DNA of 64,000 nt from Thermococcus onnurineus NA1 (GCF_000018365.1 NC_011529.1:1674001-1738000), one strand, 5' to 3'; numbered from the stretch's first letter, positions 47,606-55,361 are shown. A program made the numbers and translations. Notes: generated by a model from the sequence alone, not told the origin.

Positions 47606-48601
47606 ATGAAGGTTCTGATAATGGCCGGCGGCTACGCGACGAGGCTCTGGCCCATAACCAAAGATAATCCTAAAGCTTTACTCCCTGTCGGGAACAAGGT
47701 GATACTGGACTACATTCTGGAAAAGGTCGACGAGCTTGGTCTCGAAGCCTACATATCGACCAACAGGTTCTTTGAGATGCACTTCCGTCCCTACGCTGAG
47801 AGGAATGGCATAAACCTCATCGTGGAAGACACCCTCCACGAGGAGGAGAAGCTCGGAACGATAGGGGCTATGAAAAAGGCCGTGGAGGAGCTCGGTTCAG
47901 ATGACTACCTCATCATAGCCGGCGACAACCTGTTCTCCTTCAGCCTGGTGGACTTCCTGAAGGCCTACGACGGGAGGACCCTCATAGCGGTCTACGACGT
48001 CGGCGACCTAGAGCTGGCCAAGCGCTACGGTGTGGTCGTTCTTGAAGGCGACAGGGTCATCTCCTTCCAGGAGAAGCCGGCCGAGCCGAAGTCGACTCTC
48101 GTCAGCACGGGCGTTTACATCTTCCCGAGAAGGGTAATGGAGAAAATCGATGAGTACCTCTCCGACGGAAACAAGGATTCACCGGGCTACTTCATCCAGT
48201 GGCTCTTGGAGAAGGGTGAGGACATCAGGGCCTACCGCTTCTCCGAGTACTGGTACGACATAGGAAGTGCGGACAGCTACCTGGAGGCCCTCAAGACTCT
48301 CCTCAGAGAGAGCCACGTCGAGGAGATTCAAATAAGCCCCTACGCCAAGATAATCCCGCCGGTGGTCATAAAGAAGGGCGCCAAAATACTCGGCAGGTCG
48401 ATAATAGGGCCGTACGCCTACATAGGCGAGGAGTGCGTCATAGAGAACTCCGACATCAGCGACTCGATAGTATTCAGAAAGACCATAATCAGGAACTCGA
48501 CGATATGGCGCTCCATCATCGATGAGAAGTGCGAGATAAGGAACCTTGAACTGAGAAAGAGCCTCGTCGGGGGTCACGCAAAGATACAGAGGGGCGAGTG
48601 A
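47606..48601 (+). CDS. Sugar-1-phosphate nucleotidyltransferase with left-handed beta-helix tail
   Basis: 331 residues. It makes an NDP-sugar from NTP and sugar-1-phosphate. The N-terminus MKVLIMAGGYATRLWPITKD has the G-G-x-x-T-R-L-x-P loop, and LIIAGDNLFSF and GVYIFPRRVM follow. The last ~90 residues form hexapeptide repeats (IIPPVVIKKGAKILG, IIGPYAYIGEECVI). ATG 47606 has GGTGAG upstream; a 9-residue in-frame extension has none. Confidence 0.93.
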   Translation: MKVLIMAGGYATRLWPITKDNPKALLPVGNKVILDYILEKVDELGLEAYISTNRFFEMHFRPYAERNGINLIVEDTLHEEEKLGTIGAMKKAVEELGSDDYLIIAGDNLFSFSLVDFLKAYDGRTLIAVYDVGDLELAKRYGVVVLEGDRVISFQEKPAEPKSTLVSTGVYIFPRRVMEKIDEYLSDGNKDSPGYFIQWLLEKGEDIRAYRFSEYWYDIGSADSYLEALKTLLRESHVEEIQISPYAKIIPPVVIKKGAKILGRSIIGPYAYIGEECVIENSDISDSIVFRKTIIRNSTIWRSIIDEKCEIRNLELRKSLVGGHAKIQRGE

Positions 48602-48821
48602 GGCTTGCGTGGACATGAATTTCCCTGCTTATTATTATTGCCAAAGATTTCGGGGAGGTTCAATATGGAGCCCCGCGTTCATTCCACTTTGTGAGAGCTG
48701 GGATAGTGGACTATTTTTCTTTTTCCTATTGAACTATCATTTCCCTGTCTTGGAAGGGACTTCCTGCCCATGCGGTTAAACTTAGAGAATTCACACCCTG
48801 CCTGAAACAGGTGGGGTCTCA
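48602..48821. other. Gene-free stretch between the nucleotidyltransferase and the decayed ATPase
   Basis: About 220 bases. It includes a 9-codon frame with a strong RBS (GGGGAGGTTCAAT then ATG at 48665) ending in TGA, possibly a gene remnant; nothing else recognised. Confidence 0.4.
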
Positions 48822-49873
48822 ATGCTTTTTGACACCAGAATACTGGGAGCTAGTTGAGAAAATCGAAAACGGAAGGAACTTCTTTGTCATAACTGGTCCA
48901 AGGAGGATTGGAAAAACTACCTTCCTCACAGCTGCACTGAATGACCTCTATGAGAAATACGAAATACCACACATAATCATCGACGCAAGGACCATCTCAA
49001 CCGTTAACTCGAAGAACCCTCAAGGGCAAATTGTGAGAGAAATCCTTTAGCATTAAAAAGCATTCCAAAAAAAGGCCGCTCTCAAAAATAACAGACTCCA
49101 TTGACAGCATCACTATCAAAGGAGTTAAACTAAAGCTCAAGAAGGACACCGAGTATACCTTGCCAGACATTCTACGGGAGCTCAACAACTCCAACGACGT
49201 GCTCATCATAGCGTACGACGAAGCGCAGTACTTCAGGTATGCAAACGAAGACTTTACAAAAATCCTTGCCTGGGTTTACGACAAGCTCCCCAATATAATC
49301 ACGATTGTGACGGGCTCACAGGTGGGGGTTCTTGAAAACTTCCTGCGCTTTGACGACTACAAAGCCCCCCTTTACGGCAGATACCACGTGAAAATACCGC
49401 TAACGAGGTTCACTCCCTCCTAGAGTTTCGAGTTCCTTGAGAGAGGTTTTGAAGAGTATGGATTGCCTGTGAATCCAAAAGATATACTCTCGGCCATCAA
49501 GGCTCTTGATGGGGTACCTGGCTGGCTGACGCACTACGGGGCAAGCAGAATTGATGGAAAGACCCACTGGGACGCTATTCATGACGTTCTCACTGAGGCT
49601 GAAGGGTACATTCGTTCGGAGTTCGAAGAACTTGACAGGGCTTCTCCGAGGTACAGGCGGATTATGGAGATTGTAGCAAGTATCACTTCCCGGAAAGACT
49701 CTGCCTCTTGGACTGAGATAAAGAACGCCCTTGAGCTCAGGGAAGGTAAGGAGATTGATGACAAAAATATTAACCTACTCCTTAAAAAGCTCGTTAACTA
49801 CGGTTTCCTTGAACATGTGGGAAGGGAATACAGTATTCCAGACCCAGTAATCAAGAGAATCTTCCAAACCTGA
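48822..49873 (+). pseudogene. Decayed archaeal P-loop ATPase (PF01637 type)
   Basis: Recognisable parts are the N-terminus MLFDTR after GGTGGGG, the P-loop FFVITGPRRIGKTTF, the Walker B region DVLIIAYDEAQYFRY, IVTGSQVGVLENFL, YHVKIPLTRF and the C-terminal winged-helix part ASITSRKDSASWTEIKNALE to RIFQT. The reading frame is broken at least three times: just after MLFDTR (about 48840), near 49040-49050 where REIL meets a stop while EKSFSIKK continues in the next frame, and by an in-frame TAG at 49421-49423 inside TPS-stop-SFEFLERGF. Intact relatives are ~350-450 residues, often linked to mobile or toxin-like loci. Clearly inactive as a full protein. Confidence 0.9.
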
Positions 49874-49922
49874 CTTTTTCCTTAGCCCTACTAAGTTTTG
49901 AATCAGTGATATGAGAAGAAGT

Positions 49923-50085
49923 GAGGAGCGCCATACAGACGAGTCTGGAGTGAAGTTTCACTCTTGACAGACCTCTCCCTGCTTAATAGTGGCCCATGAC
50001 CCTCTCGGATCATGGAATCACTGTTCGGGTTAGGTCTGCCTGGGGTGAAGCTTTCGCTTCAGTCTCCCCTGCAGGCACTCCTCAT
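49923..50085 (-). ncRNA. Structured RNA, copy 1 of a tandem pair
   Basis: On the reverse strand the RNA begins near ATGAGGAGTGCC, about 25 nt after a strong TATA box (50107-50117). Its ends pair: GAGGAGTGCC (50083-50074) with GGCGCTCCTC (49932-49923), 10 bp with one G-U. Inside are a hairpin TGAAGC-GAAA-GCTTCA (50061-50046), a 9-bp hairpin closed by GAGA (50015-49994), a long-range pairing of GCAGACCT with AGGTCTGT, and a small 3' hairpin of GAGTGA and TCACTC. Two GNRA tetraloops suggest a folded RNA rather than an mRNA. No continuous reading frame is shared with copy 2. The 3' end is taken at the closing stem; a pyrimidine-rich tail may follow. Confidence 0.7.
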
Positions 50086-50167
50086 ATAGTATTGGGTGTT
50101 TTAACTATATAAATCTTTGCTTTTATTTAAAGCAAAATTTTTTGACAACTCCTTGAAATAATTTCAA
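50074..50167. repeat. Direct repeat A: promoter and 5' end of RNA copy 1
   Basis: 94 bases that recur at 50387-50480 with about ten differences and no indels. It includes the RNA 5' arm, the TATA box, the inverted repeat TTTGCTTT-5-AAAGCAAA (50116-50136) and the palindrome TTGAAAT-A-ATTTCAA (50153-50167). Both inverted repeats are perfect here and imperfect in the second copy. Confidence 0.9.
50107..50117 (-). promoter_or_regulatory. Promoter of structured RNA copy 1
   Basis: The reverse strand reads GCAAAGATTTATATAG: a BRE-like GCAAAGA and TATA TTTATATAG. It sits about 25 nt before the proposed 5' end and is repeated almost exactly ahead of copy 2. Confidence 0.7.
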
Positions 50168-50242
50168 CCATGCTGGGATCTGAGTTGGAAGCGGAGGGTA
50201 TTCATGTAAGAATAGAAATTGAATCAGGCGCGAGAAGATAGT

Positions 50243-50398
50243 GAGGAGCACCTTGAAATCGGGACCTCGGCGAAAATCCCATCCTCAAGGAACGCCAGGC
50301 TTGTGACTCCAGCCCTCCGGACTTGTGGAACACGTTAGGCTTAGCATCCATCAAGGGTGAAACTTTCGCTTCGGTCTCACCAACAGGGCACTCCTCAT
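50243..50398 (-). ncRNA. Structured RNA, copy 2 of a tandem pair
   Basis: Same design as copy 1. The 5' arm GAGGAGTGCC (50396-50387) is identical; the 3' arm is GGTGCTCCTC (50252-50243), which differs from copy 1 but still pairs (two G-U). The hairpin becomes GAAGC-GAAA-GTTTC (50372-50359), keeping the stem through a G-U. A second hairpin AGTCC-GGA-GGGCT occupies the place of the GAGA hairpin. Most other sequence has diverged. Conserved pairing with diverged sequence is what a functional RNA shows. Its own TATA box is at 50419-50429. Confidence 0.7.
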
Positions 50399-50480
50399 AT
50401 AGTATTGGGTGTTTTAACTATATAAACCTTTGCTTTTATTTAAATCAAAATTTTTTGGCAACTTTCCGAGATAATTTCAA
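50387..50480. repeat. Direct repeat B: promoter and 5' end of RNA copy 2
   Basis: Partner of the repeat at 50074-50167, 313 bases away, same length. The TATA box and 5' arm are kept while the two upstream palindromes are each damaged (AAATCAAA; GAGATAATTTCAA). Confidence 0.9.
50419..50429 (-). promoter_or_regulatory. Promoter of structured RNA copy 2
   Basis: The reverse strand reads GCAAAGGTTTATATAG, one base different from the copy 1 promoter, at the same distance from the 5' arm. Confidence 0.7.
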
Positions 50481-50637
50481 TCAGGTTGGGAATTCGGTTT
50501 GAGATGGAGTGTTTAGTAGTTAGCTAAAATGGAAATCGAATCGTACATTGAAAAGACGGAGAAATAGAATTTCCTGCTTTTTCAAACCCAACCCTTAAAT
50601 TCTTCGAGAACCAAAAGTTAATGATGGGGTGTGGGTA

Positions 50638-51282
50638 ATGGGTGAGAAATTAATTAAGGTGCTGACGGTTCTCGTGGTTGTTCTGCTTGTCTTCAACATC
50701 GGCATGGTCTACGGTGCACTCAAAGCCAGGAGCATAGCGCTGGAGGAGATAGAGGGCGTCATAACCCTTGTGGATGGCATGAAGAGCGAGAGGATAACAA
50801 TCCAGTATCCGTTCGACCAGGAGATACAGGTCCCTCTCCGGATGAACCTCAGTGTTCCTGTTTCCATGGTGACGAGGGTTCCGGTAAATGAGGAGATTGC
50901 CGTGAAGGTTCCTCTCGATACCTACGTTGACGTTCCCGTAAACAAGACTGTGAAAGTGCACATCGCCCAGAACATAACCACCACCGTCGAAGTGAACGGC
51001 AAGCAGGAGACGGTGATAATTCCGCTTGATACCTACGTCGATGTCCCGATAGTCACGACGGTTAGGGTTAGGGTCAGGGACGTTGTAGACACCACAGTGC
51101 CGCTCAACATGACCCTTGAGGTGCCGATAAACCAGACGGTTGTTGTGCCGATAGACGAGACGCTGACCGTTCCGATTAAGATGAACCTCACCATCAAGAC
51201 GACGCCGGAGGAGATGGGCCTCGGAGATCTGATTGATAGGGTTGTTAAGATGCTCGAGGGGATGAAGGCGGCGATTGGGTGA
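50638..51282 (+). CDS. Membrane-anchored protein of VP-rich beta repeats
   Basis: 214 residues: an N-terminal helix (LIKVLTVLVVVLLVFNIGMVYGAL), a short linker, then about 130 residues in which short strands repeat with V-P-x turns: QVPLRMNLSVPVSMVTRVPV, VPLDTYVDVPVNKTVKV, IPLDTYVDVPIVTTVRV, VPLNMTLEVPINQTVVVPI. A helical tail (LGDLIDRVVKMLEGMKAAIG) ends it. No family recognised; it looks like a fibrous or beta-solenoid surface stalk, or a membrane-tethered spacer. ATG 50638 follows GGGGTGTG. A TATA-like CCTTAAATTC (about 50593-50602) lies upstream. It precedes the rhamnose operon. Confidence 0.8.
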   Translation: MGEKLIKVLTVLVVVLLVFNIGMVYGALKARSIALEEIEGVITLVDGMKSERITIQYPFDQEIQVPLRMNLSVPVSMVTRVPVNEEIAVKVPLDTYVDVPVNKTVKVHIAQNITTTVEVNGKQETVIIPLDTYVDVPIVTTVRVRVRDVVDTTVPLNMTLEVPINQTVVVPIDETLTVPIKMNLTIKTTPEEMGLGDLIDRVVKMLEGMKAAIG

Positions 51283-51339
51283 ACCGGCCTGAGCATAACG
51301 TTACATTTGGAATCCTATTCATCCACCCTCTGAGGATGT

Positions 51340-51357
51340 TGGCCGTTACGACGGCCA
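51340..51357. promoter_or_regulatory. Perfect hairpin/palindrome just upstream of the rmlA TATA box
   Basis: TGGCCGT-TACG-ACGGCCA: 7-bp arms, 4-base loop, ending about 6 bases before the AT-rich TAAGTTTTTATTTT that serves as TATA for rmlA. It could be an operator or the end of the upstream transcript. Confidence 0.4.
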
Positions 51358-51404
51358 CGATAAGTTTTTATTTTCTGGGATAGTATTGACGGCGGTGGAT
51401 GATC

Positions 51405-52463
51405 ATGAAGGCCCTTATTCTCTCCGGAGGTCACGGAACCAGGCTGAGGCCCCTCACCTATTCCCAGCAGAAGCAGCTCATCCCAGTCGCGAACAAGCCC
51501 GTCCTGTTCTACGCCATTGAGGACGTCATCGAGGCCGGCATTCACGAGATTGGGATTATCATCGGCCCAAACAAGGAGCAGGTGATGGAGACCGTTAGGA
51601 GCGTTGATTGGGACGCTGACATAGAGTTCATCTACCAGGGCGAGCCGAAAGGTTTAGCACACGCGATAAAGGTCGCGAGGGATTATCTCGGTGACGATGA
51701 TTTTGTGATGTACCTCGGTGACAACATCCTCAGGGAAGGCATAGTGGAGCACCTGAACCACTTCAAAGAGGGAAACTTCGACGCCAGCATTTTGCTCTGT
51801 GAGGTTTCCAATCCCCAGCGGTTCGGTGTGGCCGAGCTGAGTGAGGACGGAAAGACCATCAAACGGCTGGTTGAGAAACCCAAGGTGCCGCCAAGCAACC
51901 TGGCGCTTGTGGGAATCTACTTCTTCAAGCCCGTCATCCACGAGGCAGTCGAGAACATAAGGCCCTCCTGGAGGAACGAGCTTGAGATAACCGACGCGAT
52001 CCAGTGGTTAATCGACCACGGCTACCGCGTTGGGTGGACGAAGGTCCAGAACTGGTGGAAGGACACCGGAAAGCCCGAGGACATACTCGACGCCAACAGG
52101 CTCATCCTGGACGACATCCAGACGGATATACGGGTCGAGACGAAGGCCAGAATCCATGGAAGGGTGGTCATCGGGGAAGGAACCCGGATCGACGGGAACA
52201 CCGTCATAAAGGGCCCCGCGATAATCGGCAGGAACTGCATTATCAGGAACGCCTACATCGGCCCCTACACGAGCATCGGCGACAACTGCATCATCGAGAA
52301 CACGGAGATTGAGGACTCCGTTATTCTTGAGGGAAGCGAGATTAGATGCGGCGGCAGGATTGTGGAGAGCCTCATAGGGAAGAACGTGAAGATTTTAGAG
52401 GGGAACAACCATCCCATTGGGAGGAAGCTGGTCGTCGGTGACAATTCCCAGTTAATGCTGTGA
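51405..52463 (+). CDS. rmlA: Glucose-1-phosphate thymidylyltransferase (long archaeal form)
   Basis: 352 residues. Makes dTDP-glucose, first step to dTDP-L-rhamnose. The motif ALILSGGHGTRLRPLTYSQQ is typical, followed by QKQLIPVANKPVLFY, GEPKGLAHAIKVA, MYLGDNILREG and VGIYFFKPVI. A C-terminal left-handed beta helix of hexapeptides (RVVIGEGTRIDGNTVIKGPA) marks the long form. GGTGG lies before ATG 51405; ATG 51399 is two codons upstream. First gene of the rhamnose operon. Confidence 0.95.
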   Translation: MKALILSGGHGTRLRPLTYSQQKQLIPVANKPVLFYAIEDVIEAGIHEIGIIIGPNKEQVMETVRSVDWDADIEFIYQGEPKGLAHAIKVARDYLGDDDFVMYLGDNILREGIVEHLNHFKEGNFDASILLCEVSNPQRFGVAELSEDGKTIKRLVEKPKVPPSNLALVGIYFFKPVIHEAVENIRPSWRNELEITDAIQWLIDHGYRVGWTKVQNWWKDTGKPEDILDANRLILDDIQTDIRVETKARIHGRVVIGEGTRIDGNTVIKGPAIIGRNCIIRNAYIGPYTSIGDNCIIENTEIEDSVILEGSEIRCGGRIVESLIGKNVKILEGNNHPIGRKLVVGDNSQLML

Positions 52464-52472
52464 GGTGGAATG

Positions 52473-53474
52473 ATGAGACTCTTAGTGACCGGTGGAATGG
52501 GCTTCATAGGGAGCAACTTCATCCGCTATATCCTGGAAAAGCACCCTGACTGGGAAGTGATAAATCTCGACAAGCTCGGCTACGGGTCGAATCCGGCAAA
52601 TTTGAAAGACATCGAGGACAATCCGCGCTACACCTTCGTCAAGGGAGACATAGCGGACTTTGAGCTCGTTAAGGAGCTAATCAAGAAAGTTGATGCGGTA
52701 GTTAACTTCGCTGCTGAGAGCCACGTGGACAGGAGCATCTCAAGCCCTGAGCACTTTCTAAAGAGCAACGTCATCGGTGTTTACACGATTCTTGAAGCAA
52801 TCAGGAAAGAGAACCCCGAAGTTAGACTAGTTCACGTGAGCACCGATGAAGTCTACGGCGATATCCTGGAAGGCTCGTTCACCGAAAAAGACGCGCTTAT
52901 GCCCTCATCCCCATACTCCGCTACTAAAGCTGCCAGTGATGTTCTCGTGCTTGGCTGGACGCGGACTTACAGTCTGAACGCTTCCATAACGAGGTGCACC
53001 AACAACTACGGCCCCTACCAGTTCCCGGAAAAGCTCATCCCCAAGACGATAATCAGGGCCAGCATGGGGCTTAAGATTCCGATATACGGAACCGGCCAGA
53101 ACGTGAGGGACTGGCTCTACGTCGAAGACCACGTCAGGGCAATTGAGGCCGTTCTGCTCAAAGGGGAGCCCAGGGAAATCTACAACATCTCCGCCGGCGA
53201 GGAAAAGACTAACCTGGAGGTCGTTAAGACAATCCTTGAGCTCATGGGCAGGGACGAGTCGCTTATAGAGTTCGTCGAGGACAGGCCCGGCCACGATTTG
53301 AGGTACTCCCTCGACTCGTGGAAGATAACGCGTGACCTCAAGTGGAGGTCAAAGCACAGCTTTGAGGAGGGTATTAGAAAGACTGTCAAATGGTACCTCG
53401 AAAACGAGGCCTGGTGGAGGCCGCTGGTCAACGAGAAGGTCCTTCATCCAACGCCCTGGAAGCTGGGGTGGTGA
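52473..53474 (+). CDS. rmlB: dTDP-glucose 4,6-dehydratase
   Basis: 333 residues, extended SDR. Motifs: LLVTGGMGFIGSNFIRYIL, NFAAESHVDRSISSPEHFL, HVSTDEVYGDILEGSF, SPYSATKAASDVLVLGWTRTY (Y-x3-K) and NNYGPYQFPEKLIPKTI, all diagnostic for RmlB. It dehydrates dTDP-glucose to the 4-keto-6-deoxy sugar. It begins 9 bases after rmlA; ATG 52473 has GAGGTGG at 4-5 nt, ATG 52470 is adjacent. Confidence 0.96.
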   Translation: MRLLVTGGMGFIGSNFIRYILEKHPDWEVINLDKLGYGSNPANLKDIEDNPRYTFVKGDIADFELVKELIKKVDAVVNFAAESHVDRSISSPEHFLKSNVIGVYTILEAIRKENPEVRLVHVSTDEVYGDILEGSFTEKDALMPSSPYSATKAASDVLVLGWTRTYSLNASITRCTNNYGPYQFPEKLIPKTIIRASMGLKIPIYGTGQNVRDWLYVEDHVRAIEAVLLKGEPREIYNISAGEEKTNLEVVKTILELMGRDESLIEFVEDRPGHDLRYSLDSWKITRDLKWRSKHSFEEGIRKTVKWYLENEAWWRPLVNEKVLHPTPWKLGW

Positions 53475-53480
53475 GAACAT

Positions 53481-53508
53481 TTAAATATGTGCATACACAT
53501 AATTATGT
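53481..53508 (+). promoter_or_regulatory. Promoter and operator of toxin-antitoxin module 1
   Basis: TATA-like TTAAATATG (53481-53489) is followed by the perfect 12-bp palindrome ACATAATTATGT (53497-53508), which sits between TATA and the expected start point. That is the expected place for autorepression by the ribbon-helix-helix antitoxin. Confidence 0.5.
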
Positions 53509-53519
53509 ATGGTGATGAT

Positions 53520-53807
53520 ATGCCAACTATGACCCTTTCAATACCTCCGGAGCTCTACCGCAAGATGAAGAAGCACCCAGAAATCAAATGGAGCGAAGTG
53601 GCGAGAAAAGCCATAGCCGAGTACCTCAGTGAGCTTGAGAACTCCCGAACCGAGATGTCCATGTTGGAGTTCAGAGAACTTCTGGGGGATGAGACCCTCA
53701 GGGAGATGGAGTCCATTCCGGACGAGGCTTACGAGGAATACTACAGGAAAATGAGGGATCTGGAATGGGAGAGGACAAAAAGAAACTCTACGACACGAAC
53801 GTCCTGA
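53520..53807 (+). CDS. Ribbon-helix-helix antitoxin (VapB-like), module 1
   Basis: 95 residues. The N-terminal strand-helix-helix PTMTLSIPPELYRKMKKHPEIK then WSEVARKAIAEYLSEL is a MetJ/Arc-type DNA-binding domain, and the acidic C-terminal half would wrap the toxin. ATG 53520 follows TGGTGATGAT; earlier in-frame ATGs would lie in the operator. It overlaps the next gene by 43 bases in another frame, an unusually long overlap. Confidence 0.88.
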   Translation: MPTMTLSIPPELYRKMKKHPEIKWSEVARKAIAEYLSELENSRTEMSMLEFRELLGDETLREMESIPDEAYEEYYRKMRDLEWERTKRNSTTRTS

Positions 53808-54106
53808 TCGACCTAGTTAAAAGCGGCGAGAACCCCGGGGACGGCTATACAACGGCGCTGAATCTTGTGGAATACCCAAAGGGAGTCTCTCTGGATCTGG
53901 GAGTCCTCATACCATCGCCCAAAGAATACGCTCTGGCTGTTAAGCTCTCAGAGAAACTTGTAAAGGCAGGCACCCCTGTTCCCGCCGTGGACGTGATAAT
54001 CGCCGCCGTTGCAATATCCAGGGGGATGACCCTCGTGACAAAGGACAGACATTTCTCGCGGATAAAGAAGGTTGCCCCCGAGCTCAGACTCGAACTGGTT
54101 GAATAA
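53765..54106 (+). CDS. PIN-domain ribonuclease toxin (VapC-like), module 1
   Basis: 113 residues. LYDTNVLIDLVKSGEN provides the first PIN acidic motif (D-T-N), AVDVIIAAVAISRGMTLVT the central one, and KDRHFSRIKK the last. VapC enzymes cut tRNA or rRNA. Shorter than most VapC. Translated out of frame from within the antitoxin gene, so likely coupled. Confidence 0.9.
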   Translation: MGEDKKKLYDTNVLIDLVKSGENPGDGYTTALNLVEYPKGVSLDLGVLIPSPKEYALAVKLSEKLVKAGTPVPAVDVIIAAVAISRGMTLVTKDRHFSRIKKVAPELRLELVE

Positions 54107-54180
54107 GATGGGTTATTAATCACTTGGCAGTAAGCAAAAGGTAATTAAGTTCCGCGAGAATGTTTAGGATGGTGAACGTG

Positions 54181-54384
54181 ATGGAGGACGCTTACAAGCT
54201 CTTTCAGCAGCTCCCAGATGACCTCAAGGAGGAGGTGCTGGACTACATCGAGTTTCTCCTGGAGAGGAACGCGCGCAGGAGACGCTCCCCCATGAAGTTT
54301 GGATGGCGCGGGGGGCTGAAGGAGCTCAGGAAGAAGTACACTTCCGTGGAGCTTCAGCACAAGACCCTTGAATGGTGGGGCTGA
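54181..54384 (+). CDS. DUF2281-type antitoxin, module 2
   Basis: 67 residues: YKLFQQLPDDLKEEVLDYIEFLLER, then a basic linker and FGWRGGLKELRKKYTSVELQ before HKTLEWWG. This is the classic DUF2281 pattern whose C-terminus fills the PIN active site. ATG 54181 with GGTG upstream. Its last base overlaps the next ATG. Confidence 0.9.
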   Translation: MEDAYKLFQQLPDDLKEEVLDYIEFLLERNARRRRSPMKFGWRGGLKELRKKYTSVELQHKTLEWWG

Positions 54385-54782
54385 TGTATCTAGTTGATAC
54401 CAACGTGTTCCTTGAAATCCTTCTTGATCAGGAAAACGCTGATAACGCGGAGAGGTTCCTTAGAGAAACTCCACCCAGCGAGCTTGCCGTCTCGGATTTC
54501 TCGGTTTACTCAATAGGGATAATACTCTTCAAGCAGAAGAAACACGGGGTCTTCCGGGAGTTCGTTGAGGACGTTCTCCTGCGCGGTGGGCTCTCCCTGC
54601 TGAGACTCACTCCCTTTGATTTTGAATCCCTGGTTGAAGCCTCCCGTAAATTCCACCTCGATTTTGACGATGCGTACCAGTACACCTTGGCCCGTAAATA
54701 CGGCCTCCGCATAGTCAGCTACGATTCAGATTTTGATGCAACCGATATCGGTAGGGTTACGCCACTTCAGGCGATGAGGTGA
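54384..54782 (+). CDS. PIN-domain ribonuclease toxin, module 2
   Basis: 132 residues: MYLVDTNVFLEILLDQENAD, then SVYSIGIILFKQKKH, FHLDFDDAYQYTLARKYGL and VSYDSDFDATDIGRVTP, the four acidic PIN positions. Start codon shares a base with the antitoxin stop; GGTGGGG upstream. Ends 4 bases before rmlC. Confidence 0.92.
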   Translation: MYLVDTNVFLEILLDQENADNAERFLRETPPSELAVSDFSVYSIGIILFKQKKHGVFREFVEDVLLRGGLSLLRLTPFDFESLVEASRKFHLDFDDAYQYTLARKYGLRIVSYDSDFDATDIGRVTPLQAMR

Positions 54783-54786
54783 TGTT

Positions 54787-55344
54787 ATGCCGTTCGAATT
54801 TAAAAGGCTGGAAATCCCTGATGTTATCCTGATCAAGCCCAAAGTCTTCGAGGACGAGAGGGGCTTTTTCATGGAAACTTACAAGAAATCAGATTTTGAA
54901 AAGGCCGGAATCAAAGGGGAGTTCGTCCAGGACAACCACTCAAAATCGAGATATGGAGTGCTCAGAGGCCTGCACTTCCAGCGCCAGCCCTACGCCCAGG
55001 CCAAGATCGTGAGGGCCGTTAGGGGAGTTATTTACGATGTGGCAGTTGATTTAAGGAAAAACTCGCCGACCTTCGGCAGATGGGTCGGTGTCATACTCTC
55101 GGAGCACAACAAATATCAGCTCTACATCCCGAGGGGCTTTGCCCACGGATTCCTAGTGCTGAGCGACGTTGCCGAGGTCGTATATAAGGTGGATAACGTC
55201 TATGCACCGGATTATGAGGGCGGAATCATCTGGAACGACCCGGATATAGGCATAGACTGGCCGATTGATGGCCCCATAGTATCAGAGAAGGACAGAAAGT
55301 GGCCAACGCTGAAGGAAGCCATCGAAAAGGGATGGGTGTTCTGA
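54787..55344 (+). CDS. rmlC: dTDP-4-dehydrorhamnose 3,5-epimerase
   Basis: 185 residues, cupin fold. Third rhamnose step. VFEDERGFFMETYKKSDFEK and FVQDNHSKSRYGVLRGLHFQ contain the catalytic His region, RAVRGVIYDVAVDLRKNSPTFG and IPRGFAHGFLVLSDVAEVVYK follow. GGTGATG before the ATG. Only 4 bases separate it from the PIN toxin upstream. Confidence 0.96.
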   Translation: MPFEFKRLEIPDVILIKPKVFEDERGFFMETYKKSDFEKAGIKGEFVQDNHSKSRYGVLRGLHFQRQPYAQAKIVRAVRGVIYDVAVDLRKNSPTFGRWVGVILSEHNKYQLYIPRGFAHGFLVLSDVAEVVYKVDNVYAPDYEGGIIWNDPDIGIDWPIDGPIVSEKDRKWPTLKEAIEKGWVF

Positions 55345-55361
55345 GACACTACTATCGCAAA

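Noticed and set aside
50243-50398. Short peptides starting at ATGAGGAGTGCC in both RNA copies
   Set aside because: The frames diverge at once (7 vs 15 codons), have no RBS, and the conserved features are base pairs.
49923-50480. CRISPR array or IS element
   Set aside because: Only two copies, 313 bp apart, without spacer structure, terminal inverted repeats or transposase. The duplicated part is promoter plus RNA 5' end.
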